A DNA stretch of 64,000 nt, taken from assembly GCA_016125265.1 (NCBI GenBank), contig WGMC01000031.1:53174-117173 (forward strand), in the 5' to 3' direction. The notes beneath the pieces were generated by a model that saw only the letters and a program-made list of their open reading frames with translations, was not told the DNA's origin and searched no databases. The DNA comes from Planctomycetaceae bacterium (lineage in GTDB: Bacteria > Planctomycetota > UBA1135 > GCA-002686595). Of the stretch, positions 1 through 9,166 are shown one piece after another. Numbering within the stretch: the first letter of the stretch is position 1; every line of letters begins with the position of its first letter. The position numbers and the translations under genes are program-made.

Positions 1-107
1 TCGCGTACCGTCTTCCTCCCACTGCGGCGGCGAGGTGCTCCTCGACGGTCCGTACGGGACACAACCAAACACCGCCGGGCCCCTCACCCAAGGGTCCTGC
101 GGTCGGT

Positions 108-180
108 CGCGGGGTGGAGCAGTCTGGCAGCTCGTCGGGCTCATAACCCGGAGGTCGCAGGTTCGAATCCTGCCCCCCGG
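108..180 (+). tRNA. initiator tRNA-Met (CAT), abnormal 3' acceptor strand
   Basis: The 5' part matches bacterial initiator tRNA closely: acceptor 5' strand CGCGGGG at 108-114, a D-arm, an anticodon loop with CAT after T33 at about 142-144, and a T-arm (157-161, 169-173) with loop TTCGAAT. Three G:C pairs (GGG/CCC) close the anticodon stem, a hallmark of the initiator. The 3' acceptor strand reads CCCCCGG at 174-180, so the pairs at 2:71 and 3:70 are mismatched and no CCA follows. The expected ending (CCCCGCT, A, CCA, with the initiator 1:72 mismatch) occurs only in inverted copies downstream. It may be a damaged gene, a rearrangement, or an assembly error. Confidence 0.75.
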
Positions 181-558
181 GCGCAACGCGCCCGTTCTTC
201 CTTCTTTTCTTGCGCTCCCCTTGACTCGCGAGTTCGCCATGGGCCCGCGGCCGTCCTCTTTTTTTCGTTGGTAGCGGGGGCAGGATTCGAACCCAACATC
301 ACCGTGAATCCTGCCCCTCGGGCGCAACGCGCCCGTTCTTCCTTCTTCGCTTCTTGGCTCGCGAGTTCGCCTTGGGCCCCCCGGCCGTCCTCTTTTTTTC
401 GTTGGTAGCGGGGGCAGGATTCGAACCCAACATCACCGTGACTCCTGCCCCCCGGGCGCAACGCGCCCGTTCTTCCTTCTTCGCTTCTTGGCTCGCGAGT
501 TCGCCTTGGGCCCGCGGCCGTCCTCTTTTTTGTTGGTAGCGGGGGCAGGATTCGAACC
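169..558. repeat. ~135-bp tandem repeat with inverted tRNA 3' ends
   Basis: Three imperfect units, period 141 then 134 bp, measured at the CCTGCCCC motif (169, 310, 444). Each unit holds a plus-strand T-arm/acceptor fragment, the hairpin-plus-T tract, a pyrimidine-rich stretch, and then, on the minus strand, a tRNA 3' end (T-loop, CCTG, CCCCCGCTACCA). The minus-strand 3' ends lie at 269-293, 403-427 and 534-558. None of these inverted copies has a matching tRNA body upstream: the third copy has GGAGG where the T-stem needs GCAGG. They are therefore 3'-end fragments, not tRNA genes. Confidence 0.85.
178..211 (+). terminator. intrinsic terminator after the tRNA
   Basis: A perfect 7-bp stem CGGGCGC / GCGCCCG with loop AAC (178-194) is followed by a T-rich stretch (TTCTTCCTTCTTTTCTT). 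The hairpin overlaps the abnormal tRNA 3' end. The same hairpin and pyrimidine tract recur at 319-335 and 453-469 within the tandem repeat. Confidence 0.6.
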
Positions 559-587
559 TCCCGCCGGCGCGGGCGTCGTCGGTGCTC

Positions 588-716
588 TCAAATTGCGAGC
601 TTGCGTGCCACGTAGAAGCCATAGCTCACGTGGGGCCAGTAGCGCTCGTAGAGGTCGATCTCGCGGCGTTCGGACGCGACCAGGGCGCTGGCGGCGGCGG
701 TGTCGACTTCGGTGGA
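588..716 (-). pseudogene. possible C-terminal remnant of an unknown protein
   Basis: The minus strand encodes about 42 residues ending in DLYERYWPHVSYGFYVARK plus three more residues and a stop. Their composition looks like real protein, with aromatic residues in an otherwise Arg/Ala-rich shadow landscape. Upstream, the frame degenerates into low-complexity Arg/Ser/Pro sequence before the plus-strand gene at 817. The ending resembles the C-termini of some SAM-dependent methyltransferases, but that is only an impression. It abuts the tRNA-derived repeat array, which would fit truncation by rearrangement. Confidence 0.25.
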
Positions 717-816
717 TCGGCGACTCGACGGGACGCGCGTCCTTGGCGGAGCGCAACCGTGGACTGGTCGACGGTACGCGGGCGAGAGGGATCTGGGGCC
801 GGGGTAGACTTCCGCG

Positions 817-1854
817 ATGGCTCGCGCCCCGGTTCCCGTCCGCCACCGCCGGACCGCCCACGTGTCGTTGGCGCTGATCGCCGTCGTCTGGCCCCTTTGG
901 GCGCTGGGCATGACCGTGGGAGACCGTTGGCACCTGTTCGCCACGGAGTGGTTCATGACCGTCACGATGGCGATCGGATCGTTCATCGCCGGCGCGACCA
1001 GCGAGGGCGGCGGCGCCGTCGCGTTCCCGGTGATGACGTTGCTGTTCAAAATCCCGCCGGCCGTCGCGCGCGACTTCGCCTTGATGATCCAATCCGTCGG
1101 AATGACCTCGGCGGGGATCACGATCCTCCTGACGGGCATACCGAGCGAGCGGCGCGGCGTGCTGTGGGGGAGTCTGGGTGGAACGTTGGGGCTCGTGCTG
1201 GGGCTCGAGTTCGTCGCCGGCCACATCTCGGCACCCTACGCGAAGATGTTGTTCGTCAGCCTGTGATTGAGCTTCGCGTTCGCGCTCTACCTCATCAACC
1301 GCTACCACGGGCGAGTGGTGCACGGCGAGATCCAGCGCTTTGGTTCGCGCCAAGCACTGCTGCTCCTGATGACCGGTGGACTCGGTGGCATGGTCACCTC
1401 GATCACGGGCAGTGGACTCGACATCGCGATCTTCGCGATGCTCGTGCTGCGGCTCACCGTCAACGAGAAGGTCGCAACACCCACGTCGGTGATCTTGATG
1501 GCAGGCAACGCGCTGGTCGGTTTCGGCTGGAAGGGCCTGGTGCGTGGCAACCTGGCCCCCGAAGCCTGGGACTTCTGGTGGGTCTGCGTGCCGATCGTCG
1601 TCGTGGGAGCGCCCTTCGGCGCGTGGTTCATCAAGAATCGCTCGCGGCACTTCGTGGCCGGCTTGCTCTACGTCTCGATCGCGCTTCAGTTCGTCGCCGC
1701 CCTCGTGATCCTGCCCATCGACACCCGTCTGGCCAGCTTCAGCGTGGCGGTGTTTGCCATCGGCGTCGGGTTCTTCGGGTGGATGGCCAAACGCGGTGTG
1801 ATGCGGGTCGCCTGGCTGAGCCGGACCGAGCCGACGGACCGGCGCGCGGCCTGA
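817..1854 (+). pseudogene. TauE/SafE-type permease interrupted by one in-frame TGA
   Basis: Two in-frame segments (817-1266 and 1267-1854) read as one polytopic membrane protein of about 345 residues, separated only by a TGA at 1264-1266. The first half has the family-typical glycine-rich motif in a membrane segment (GSFIAGATSEGGGAVAFP). The second half has a related repeat (TGGLGGMVTSITGSGLDIA), as expected for the duplicated TauE/SafE fold, which exports sulfite, sulfoacetate or other organosulfur anions. The stop falls inside a membrane helix (FVSL-stop-LSFAFALYL). The simplest reading is a nonsense change from TGG (Trp), either real or a sequencing error. The second half has only a TTG start, so independent translation is doubtful. 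Confidence 0.7.
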
Positions 1855-1938
1855 CCGACCCCGGGGTTGCCGCCGCACCCTTGGGCTTGTTGACAGGTCG
1901 TTGACCCGGCGGCCGGCGCCAGTGGCGAACATGGGCCC

Positions 1939-3942
1939 GTGGACCACTGGATCCGGGGCGGACGGCTGTCGTGGGGGCTCCTCGTGCTCGGGGGGCTCGG
2001 GGGGGCGGCGCTCGTCGGCGCGGCCTGGCTCGACTTCGGCGATCCGGGCGCGGCCCTAGAGCAGCGTGTCGCGCACGCCGCCGTCGAGGAATCCCAGTGG
2101 ATCCAACGCGCCTGGGACCGCCTGTGCGAGGACTCGGCCTTGCCCGCCGAGCCTCGGGGCGACGTGCTCCGTGTGCCGCTTCCCGCGGCGGATGCCCACG
2201 TCGCCTCGGACAACGGGACCCGGGACGACGATGCGGGCTCCGCACTCGGGCCCGTTTCGGTGTTCTCGACCCTGTTCCGCGCTGGCCTCGCCCAGGCCGC
2301 GGCAGGGGATCGACCGGCGGCCTTGGCCCGGGTGCGCGAGGCGCTCGCGGTCCACGGCCACGGGGCGTCTTCGGCCGAACGGGCGGAGGCGCGACTTCGG
2401 GAGTTGGCTTGGGCGCACGCAGAAGGGGACTTCGAGGGAGAGCGTGCCGCCCGGGCCCATTTGCTTCGGGAGGCGGGTGGCGAGCAGCGTGGAACCGTGC
2501 CCTACGCTTTGCTCGCCGCCCTGGCGGGGTCCGTGGACGAGGGACTCCTCGCGGACCTCTGGTCTCGGCTCGCCCGGCGCGAACTTCCCTTCGCGCCGGA
2601 GCCCGCCCGGGTCCGTTTCTCCGGGGGCGAGATCCGCACCTTCCTTGGGCCGCGGGACGTGGCGCTCGTGCGCGCCCTAGCGGACCGCGCGCCGGATCTG
2701 GATTGGGAGCGCGCGTTGGGGCTGGACGCCGCGCGAGCGGCGGCACTTCTCGCCGCCGTGCCGGCGCTCGAGGGCGGGCAGGAAGGCCGTTGGCGCTGGC
2801 TGCCGTGGCCCGTCGCGGCGCCGGACGGCGAAGTTTCGCCCTGGGTGCTCGCCCAACGGTTGGAGGGGAACGAGGGGAAGGTGGTCGCGCTCGCCCGCGC
2901 CGATGTGGCCGCGGCCCTCGGCGCACGCGCGGCGGCGGGCGGCGAGGGCACGGCCCGGGCGGACCTCTTCGAACTGCGCATCGCCCCCGAGGCGGCGCTC
3001 CTTTCCCCGGACGACGCGCGCGTCCTCGGGCCGGAGCCGCTCGGCGAAGCGGGCCTCGTCTTCGACCTCCTCGCGCCGCGCCTGGCGCGGGAGATCGCGG
3101 CCGAACGCCGCCGCCTGGTCGTCGTCCGTGCGGGGCTGGTGGGGCTGGGGCTCCTCGTGGCGCTCGCGGCGGTGCTCAGCGCGCGGGCCCTGGCCCGGGA
3201 GCGGCGCCTCGCCGAACTGCGCAGTACCTTCGTGGCCGGTGTTTCCCACGACCTGCGCACACCCCTCGCGTCGATCCTGCTCCTGGTCGAGAACTTGGAG
3301 CGCGGCGCCATCGCGACCGACGCGGCGCGTCGGCGCTACCACGGGGCCCTGCGGCAGGAGGCCGAGCGGCTCTTGCGCATGGTGAACGACCTTCTGGACG
3401 CCTCGCGGGTCGAGCGCGGCGCCGGGCCGCGCATCGCCGCGGCGCCGGTCGCGTTGGGGCCGTTCCTCGACGACCTCGAACACGCCCTCGCCGAACGCGC
3501 CGCCCAGGCGGGCGCCAGCCTCGGCTTCTCGCGCCACGCGCTGCCGGGGGACTGGGTGCTCGACGCGGAGGCGGTGCGCCGCGCGGTGTGGAACCTCTTC
3601 GAAAACGCCCTGCGGCACGGGCGATCGGCGGACGGGTCCGCGCGCGTCGAGATCGAGGTGCACGCGGTCGAAGCGGGGATCTGTGTCGAGGTGCGCGACC
3701 ACGGACCGGGCATCCCCGCGCGCCACCGCGAATCGGTGTTCCGCCCCTTCGTGCGCGCCGTCGGTACGCGCCGGTCCTCTTCGACGATGGACGACCTTGG
3801 AACGGGCCTCGGGCTCTCCATCGTGCGCGCCATCGCCCGTGCCCACGGCGGTGACGCCGAGGTGGTGCCGTCGCCGGACGGCGCGCACCTGCGCCTGCTC
3901 GTCGGAACCGCACCGCCCGACGAAGGGGAATCCGTCGCGTGA
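1939..3942 (+). CDS. membrane sensor histidine kinase
   Basis: 667 residues, GTG start. An N-terminal membrane segment is followed by about 370 residues of Ala/Arg-rich presumed periplasmic sensor domain with no recognised fold. A second membrane segment (VVRAGLVGLGLLVALAAVL) leads into a HisKA domain with SHDLRTPL (phospho-acceptor His437). The HATPase domain has an N box (WNLFENALRHG), a G1 box (DHGPGIP) and a G2 box (GTGLGLSIVRAIARAHGG). Its last 4 bases (GTGA) overlap the start of the response-regulator gene, so the two form a translationally coupled pair. The ligand is unknown. The large sensor domain suggests envelope sensing. Confidence 0.9.
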   Translation: MDHWIRGGRLSWGLLVLGGLGGAALVGAAWLDFGDPGAALEQRVAHAAVEESQWIQRAWDRLCEDSALPAEPRGDVLRVPLPAADAHVASDNGTRDDDAGSALGPVSVFSTLFRAGLAQAAAGDRPAALARVREALAVHGHGASSAERAEARLRELAWAHAEGDFEGERAARAHLLREAGGEQRGTVPYALLAALAGSVDEGLLADLWSRLARRELPFAPEPARVRFSGGEIRTFLGPRDVALVRALADRAPDLDWERALGLDAARAAALLAAVPALEGGQEGRWRWLPWPVAAPDGEVSPWVLAQRLEGNEGKVVALARADVAAALGARAAAGGEGTARADLFELRIAPEAALLSPDDARVLGPEPLGEAGLVFDLLAPRLAREIAAERRRLVVVRAGLVGLGLLVALAAVLSARALARERRLAELRSTFVAGVSHDLRTPLASILLLVENLERGAIATDAARRRYHGALRQEAERLLRMVNDLLDASRVERGAGPRIAAAPVALGPFLDDLEHALAERAAQAGASLGFSRHALPGDWVLDAEAVRRAVWNLFENALRHGRSADGSARVEIEVHAVEAGICVEVRDHGPGIPARHRESVFRPFVRAVGTRRSSSTMDDLGTGLGLSIVRAIARAHGGDAEVVPSPDGAHLRLLVGTAPPDEGESVA

Positions 3943-4646
3943 AACGCATCCTGGTGGTCGAGGACGAGCCGATCTTGCGCATGGCGCTCGTCGACGCCCT
4001 GCGCGCGGAGGGTTTCGACGTGCTCGAGGCTTCCGATGGCAAGAGCGGGTTGCACCTCGCGCTGCGCGAGGACCCCGATGCCGTGTTGCTCGACCTGATG
4101 TTGCCGGTGCTCGACGGTTTCGGCGTGCTGCGGGCGCTGCGCGAGGACCGCTTGGCTGCGCCCGTATTGATCCTCTCGGCGCGCGGCACGGAGTTGGACC
4201 GCATCCGCGGATTCGAGTACGGCGCGGACGATTACGTGGTCAAGCCGTTCTCGATGGCGGAACTCCTCCTGCGGCTGCGTGCGGCCCTCGCGCGCCGGGC
4301 GGGAGCTACGCCCGGTGTCGCCGCGGAAACGGATGGGCAACGGGCGCGGTTCGGGGCGGTGGAGGTGGACTTCGGCGCCTACAGCCTGGTGAACGAAGGG
4401 GTGCGCCACGGGCTCTCCCGGCGCGAACTCGAGTTGCTGCAGTACTTCCTCGCCCACGATGGCGAGGCCCTCGAGCGCGAGCGCATCCTGGAAGACGTGT
4501 GGGATCCGGCGGAGGACCCGACCACCCGCACGATCGACCAACACGTCTTGAAGCTGCGCAAGAAGATCGAACGCAACCCCGCCGAACCGCAACACATCGC
4601 GACCGTGCACGGGGTGGGTTACCGCTTCTCCCGTGTGCCGCGTTGA
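3939..4646 (+). CDS. OmpR/PhoB-family response regulator
   Basis: 235 residues, GTG start overlapping the kinase stop. The receiver domain begins KRILVVEDEP, with the phospho-acceptor Asp in AVLLDLMLPVLDGFG, the conserved Ser in LILSARG and Lys in VKPF. The C-terminal winged-helix domain has LSRRELELLQYFLAHDG, a DPTTRTIDQHVLKLRKKI recognition region and a terminal GVGYRF. It is the DNA-binding output of the kinase immediately upstream. Its target genes are not evident; the next gene begins 117 bp downstream on the same strand and could be co-transcribed. Confidence 0.93.
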   Translation: MKRILVVEDEPILRMALVDALRAEGFDVLEASDGKSGLHLALREDPDAVLLDLMLPVLDGFGVLRALREDRLAAPVLILSARGTELDRIRGFEYGADDYVVKPFSMAELLLRLRAALARRAGATPGVAAETDGQRARFGAVEVDFGAYSLVNEGVRHGLSRRELELLQYFLAHDGEALERERILEDVWDPAEDPTTRTIDQHVLKLRKKIERNPAEPQHIATVHGVGYRFSRVPR

Positions 4647-4763
4647 CGCGCCGTTGACGGCGCGGCGGAGGGCAGGCGCCCTCGGGATCGTCCCAGGTTC
4701 CGAAGGCGCGCGCTCTGCCGCGGGCGCCCCTCGCGCTACAACCAACCACGGAGTTTGCCGCCC

Positions 4764-7421
4764 ATGAATCTCGCCACGAGCATCCTATGGATCCTGACGC
4801 ACGCCGCGCAGCCGGCGCCGTACCAGGACACCCCGCCCCCGGCCGCCATCGAGCTGGCGGCGGAACTCGCCGCGTGGGAACTCGCCGCCGCGACGGACGG
4901 GGACGACGATCGGATCCTCGCACGCATCGAAGCGCTCGTCGAGCGCGCGCGAGCCGCGCGCGAAGCGGCGCCGGGGGACGCGGCGCTGCGCGACGCCGTG
5001 GCCCGCGTGGAATCCGCTCGCACCCGCTTCCGCTTGGCGCGCGGCCTGGATGCACCCGGCGCCGGCGGCACTTCGGCCCCGCGCAGTGCGGGGCTCGGGA
5101 CACCCGAGGACGTGGTCGTCGAACAGACCGTGCGTGTGTTCCTCTCGTCGGACGACACCGCGGGACTCATGGATCTCGGCGCGCTCGCGGTGCCGCATCT
5201 TGCTGCGATCGCGCGCGAAATGACCCCGGCGTCCGCCAACGGCCTGTCTGCGCGAGCACTCTTTGCCTTGGGCTTGATCGATGCGTCCACCGCCCTGGAC
5301 GTGGTCGCGGACTTGGCCGCGCAAGAGAGCCTGCTCGTGCGCCGCAAACTCGGGCAGTTCCTCGGCACACGACTCGCGAGTCAACTCTCCGCGAGCCGGT
5401 ACTGGGTGAGCGACGAGCGTGGAAACGTGCACTTGGCGAAGGAGAACTGGAACCAGATCACCGACCGCCTGCTCGCGGAACCCGGATTGGACGTGGGCAG
5501 CCTCGAGCACTGGCTCTACGCCGGCGCGCGATGGGGCCATGTGGCGAGTTCCGCGGCGGCGGCCTTGCTTGCGGCCGATGCAGCGCAAGGTTGGCCTGCG
5601 GTCGACTCCATGCACGAGGGCCTGCGGCCGCTGTACGAAGCGGGTCTGGCCCATGCCGACGCGGACGTCCGTCGGCTTTGTATCGCGGCGCTGCGTGGTT
5701 CGCTGGACACCACGGCGGTGTACGCGCTCGCGGCGGACCCTGATCCCGCGGTGCGCGTCGAGGTCGCGAGGACGCTCGCTCCCCATTCCTACCACCCGTG
5801 GATCGAACCCGACCGAGATCGCGTGCTGGTGCAGCGTGTGCCCGAGCCGAACTCCAGTTGGCGCTGGGCCCTTCACCTATTGCTGCGGGACGAGGACGAG
5901 ACGGCGCGCAACGCGGCTCTCGAGGGCGCGATCGCCAAGCGTCCCGACGGCATCGCGGTGCTCACGGCCCCGGAGCTCTTGGACCTCGACCGTGTGGTGA
6001 CGGAACCCGCGACCTTGGTTCGGCTGTACGAGGTGGTGTTGCAGCGCCACCGTGACATGGCCGCAGAGGTCCTGCGGCGCGCCTTCGCGCACTCGGCCCG
6101 ACGCGATGCCCCTAGCACGAGGTGGGATTCGCTGCTCCGACCGATCGTCGAACGGCCGGACCAGTACCCCGGAACCGCGGTTGGCATGGCGCTCTTGGAT
6201 GGCCTGGAGCGGCTTGCATCGCGCGACCTGTGGCACGTCGCCGTGCCCCATGATCCCGACGCCGCGCGCGTCGTGCCTCCGCTTCCCGACTGGCTGCGGC
6301 GGCTCGACGATTTGGCCCGGGTGCGCGCGCTCCGCGCCTTGCACGCCGTCGATCCGATCGCGGCCTGGCGCATCGCGACGGCGATGCCGACGGGCGAACA
6401 AGCAGAACCTTGGCGCGCGCTGATGGGGGATGCGAGCGCGGACTCCGTGCTGCGCCTGTGCGCCGCACCGGGAGCGATCGCGCCAACCGGCGGCGTCGAG
6501 CAAGTCGACTTCGTCGCCCGCGCCATCTTGGATGCGATGCCGCGCTTCCTAGGCGAGCCGTGGCCGGACGACGAGAAGCCGCTGTCGGAGGGGGAACGCG
6601 CCGGCCGACTCTCCCAGTTGGTGCAGGACCTCGCTGGCCGGCTCGCGGCGAGCGGGCAGCCGGCGTCGGAGCTGCTGGTGCGGCTTGTGCGCGAACCCGG
6701 GTTCCCGCGTGCCGCGGTGGAGCGCATCACTCTCCCCGACGTGGTCGGCGAACCCGCGGCCGATCTCGTGCGCGCCGTGATGGCGCGATTCCCCGACTTC
6801 CTGGGATCGCGGCAGACGGAGTTGCTCGCGGTGCTGATGTCCGCGAGCGCGGCCCTCCCGACCGACGAGCGCCACGCGTTCTGGGCGCAGGCCCTGGCTG
6901 GCAATACCTGGGTGCAGCAGGCGGCCCTGCGGGCCATCCGCGCCAGCCGGGACCTCGGCGCCGTCGATCTCCTGCGCGAGGCTTCCACCCGGCCCAACAT
7001 CAGCTACCACGGCTTCGCCGACACGGCCGCGGCCCTCGGGGGCGACGCGGCGGCACGGCTGCTCCTCGACCTGGCAGCGTCCGCGCCGAACCGGGAAACG
7101 CGCGCGGCCGTTGCGGAGTCCCTGGACCAACTGCTCGCCCTGCAGGAAGCCGAGGCGCGCTGGCAGCGCCGTCAGGATGCGGCGGCGGTCCGCGAGCGGG
7201 CGATCGCGGAGTTGGTGCAGCTCCTCGACTCCGCCGACACCAGCGACGAGCAGAAGGTGGAGTCGGTGCGCGGTTTGGCGCTGCTCGAGGCCGTCGAGGA
7301 GTTGCCGCGGCTCGTGCGGTTGCTCGTGTCGCCGTCGCCGGCGCTCGCCGAGGCCGCCCGGGAGAGTCTGGCGCGACTCCACCTGGCGTCCGGCGACGGG
7401 ACCCGGGTCAGGGCGCGATGA
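4764..7421 (+). CDS. large HEAT-repeat-like secreted or periplasmic protein
   Basis: 885 residues from the ATG at 4764, preceded by a CGGAG-type ribosome site; a TTG at 4755 is in frame but less likely. A short hydrophobic N-terminus is followed by almost wholly helical, Ala/Leu/Arg-rich sequence. Repeated segments such as HADADVRRLCIAALRG, ADPDPAVRVEVARTL and DEDETARNAALEGAI are typical of HEAT/Armadillo helical pairs. No catalytic motif is visible. It is probably a scaffold or protein-interaction module. Its 3' end overlaps the convergent gene by 14 bp. The family is common in planctomycetes, but the function is unknown. Confidence 0.7.
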   Translation: MNLATSILWILTHAAQPAPYQDTPPPAAIELAAELAAWELAAATDGDDDRILARIEALVERARAAREAAPGDAALRDAVARVESARTRFRLARGLDAPGAGGTSAPRSAGLGTPEDVVVEQTVRVFLSSDDTAGLMDLGALAVPHLAAIAREMTPASANGLSARALFALGLIDASTALDVVADLAAQESLLVRRKLGQFLGTRLASQLSASRYWVSDERGNVHLAKENWNQITDRLLAEPGLDVGSLEHWLYAGARWGHVASSAAAALLAADAAQGWPAVDSMHEGLRPLYEAGLAHADADVRRLCIAALRGSLDTTAVYALAADPDPAVRVEVARTLAPHSYHPWIEPDRDRVLVQRVPEPNSSWRWALHLLLRDEDETARNAALEGAIAKRPDGIAVLTAPELLDLDRVVTEPATLVRLYEVVLQRHRDMAAEVLRRAFAHSARRDAPSTRWDSLLRPIVERPDQYPGTAVGMALLDGLERLASRDLWHVAVPHDPDAARVVPPLPDWLRRLDDLARVRALRALHAVDPIAAWRIATAMPTGEQAEPWRALMGDASADSVLRLCAAPGAIAPTGGVEQVDFVARAILDAMPRFLGEPWPDDEKPLSEGERAGRLSQLVQDLAGRLAASGQPASELLVRLVREPGFPRAAVERITLPDVVGEPAADLVRAVMARFPDFLGSRQTELLAVLMSASAALPTDERHAFWAQALAGNTWVQQAALRAIRASRDLGAVDLLREASTRPNISYHGFADTAAALGGDAAARLLLDLAASAPNRETRAAVAESLDQLLALQEAEARWQRRQDAAAVRERAIAELVQLLDSADTSDEQKVESVRGLALLEAVEELPRLVRLLVSPSPALAEAARESLARLHLASGDGTRVRAR

Positions 7422-8979
7422 CGAAGTCGATGGCCGTGCTGAGCTCCACCGGGGGAGGCAGCACGGGCACGGGACCGAGCGCGACGGCCTGGGCGCGTAG
7501 GCTCGCGCCGGCGAGCCCGGGCACGTTGGGGAACGGCACGGTGATCTGCGCCTCGGTGAGGACGAAGCCGAGGTCCACACGCACCGAGGCGCCGAGGTCG
7601 ATCAGGAGCTCGCCGAGCCCCAAAAGATCGATGCCACACGGACCGAGCGACGGGCCGAAAAACAGGAAGCCGACGCCTGGGGAAATGGTCTCCGGCACGA
7701 ACCGGAAGGTCAGCGAGTTGCCGATCTTCGGCGCCTGCGGGCCCGCGACCAGGTCCGCGCTGTTCGCGCCGCAGCCCGGCACGTAGGTCAGCCCGGTCGC
7801 ACATCCGAGGCGCGCTACGCGACCCGCGGACGCGCCGCCCACGTTGGTGAAGAGCCCACCGACGTAGAGCGCCGGCGCTCCCGCACCGGGGCCCGCGGCC
7901 AGGGCGATCGCGGTGGTGTTCACGGTGGGGGATTGGCTCGTCCAACTGGCGCCGTCCCAGTTGGCGACGAAGCCGCCGAAGGCCCCCGCGGCCCAGAGCC
8001 GCACACCCGAGCCCAGGTCCGCCGGAAGCAGTGACGAGGGCGGTCCCGTCAGGCCTCCTCCCATCGCCGACCAACTGGCGCCATTCCAACGCGCGACGCG
8101 CACGGCTTGCAGCGTGCCGGCGACGGAGAAACTGCCGCCGACGACCAGCGATTCGCCACTGCCGTCGTCGTGCACCGTCAGGCTGTCGGCGGCGCCGTTG
8201 AGGCCCTCGAGCAAACGCGCCCACGTGCTGCCGTTCCACCGCGCGATGCGCGATGCGCTGGCGGAACCGGCGCTCGTGAAGAGCCCGGCCGCGAACAACT
8301 GGGGCCCGGAGCCGTCGTCGTACACCGCGAGGGCCGTGATCGTGTCGTTGGCTCCGCCGCCGAGCGCGCTCCAACTGCTGCCGTCCCAGCGCGCGACGCG
8401 GTTCGCCAGGGTGCCTCCCGCAGCGCTGAAGGCGCCGGCGGCGTAGAGGTCCTCGCCGTTGCCGTCGTCCCACACCGCGAGGGCGCGGACGGCTCCGTTG
8501 AGCCCTGGGCCGAGCGGCGACCAGCTCACACCGTTCCACTTGGCGATCCGCGTCGCCACGCCGGCGCCGGCGACGGTGAACGTGCCGGCCGCGAACAGCG
8601 CGGGGCCCGTGCCGTCGTCCCAACCGACGATCGCGTTGACGTTGCCGCCGTTGAGGCCACCGCCGAGCGGCACCCAGCCGTTGCCCTCCTGCCGCGCGAT
8701 GCGGCCGATCGGCGCGATGCCGACCTGAGTGAAGCTGCCGCCCGCGTAGAGGGCCTCCGCGCCGCCCACGTCCACGAACGCGAGGCTGTTGACACCCCCG
8801 TTGAATCCCGGCTGGCCGAGGCTCGGGTCCCAGGCGGTGGCGCACTGGGCGCTGGCCGAGGGTGCGGCGGCGGCCATCACGGAGAGGACCAGCCCGAGCG
8901 CGGCGGCGGCGAAGCGGCGGGGACTGGGAACGACTCGGGCTCCGGCCGGAGCCGGAAGCCTTCGGGACTGGAAGAGCAT
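7408..8979 (-). CDS. secreted propeller-like repeat protein (paralog 1 of 3)
   Basis: 523 residues from the ATG at 8979; a TTG at 9024 would add 15 residues. An N-terminal signal segment ends near APSASAQC. The body has six or seven ~48-residue units with a shared pattern: LYAAGAFSAAGG, then RVARWDGSSWSALG, then AVYDDGSG. The C-terminal ~150 residues form a separate domain starting near YVPGCGANSADL and ending in a strand-rich region (VELSTAIDFVIAP). The repeats suggest a beta-propeller or solenoid outside the cell. No enzymatic motif is seen. It is the first of three adjacent relatives on this strand and is convergent with the HEAT-like gene. Confidence 0.75.
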   Translation of the reverse strand: MLFQSRRLPAPAGARVVPSPRRFAAAALGLVLSVMAAAAPSASAQCATAWDPSLGQPGFNGGVNSLAFVDVGGAEALYAGGSFTQVGIAPIGRIARQEGNGWVPLGGGLNGGNVNAIVGWDDGTGPALFAAGTFTVAGAGVATRIAKWNGVSWSPLGPGLNGAVRALAVWDDGNGEDLYAAGAFSAAGGTLANRVARWDGSSWSALGGGANDTITALAVYDDGSGPQLFAAGLFTSAGSASASRIARWNGSTWARLLEGLNGAADSLTVHDDGSGESLVVGGSFSVAGTLQAVRVARWNGASWSAMGGGLTGPPSSLLPADLGSGVRLWAAGAFGGFVANWDGASWTSQSPTVNTTAIALAAGPGAGAPALYVGGLFTNVGGASAGRVARLGCATGLTYVPGCGANSADLVAGPQAPKIGNSLTFRFVPETISPGVGFLFFGPSLGPCGIDLLGLGELLIDLGASVRVDLGFVLTEAQITVPFPNVPGLAGASLRAQAVALGPVPVLPPPVELSTAIDFVIAP

Positions 8980-9166
8980 GGGGAAGGGCGGGGCTGACGT
9001 AGCGGCGGGCTGGGGGGCGAACAAGGGAACCCCGTTTTTGGGACGATCGCAAGCCTCGAGGGGGGAATCGGGGCCCCCGTCCGCCTTCGGGATGCCTCCA
9101 TCGACGGCCGGGGGCCCGGCCCGGTTCCCGGACCGGGCCCCCGGCCCGCACAGGATGCGCCTCCGA

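Noticed and set aside
1..107. Gene or RNA before the first tRNA
   Set aside because: No convincing open frame or structure; it is probably the promoter side of the tRNA gene.
534..620. Complete minus-strand tRNA using the third inverted 3' end
   Set aside because: The upstream bases do not form a T-stem (GGAGG against CCTGC), anticodon arm or 5' acceptor strand.
1261..1330. Selenocysteine at the in-frame TGA of the TauE-like gene
   Set aside because: Only a weak 4-bp hairpin follows the TGA, nothing like a bacterial SECIS, and the family is not known to use selenocysteine. A Trp codon change is simpler.
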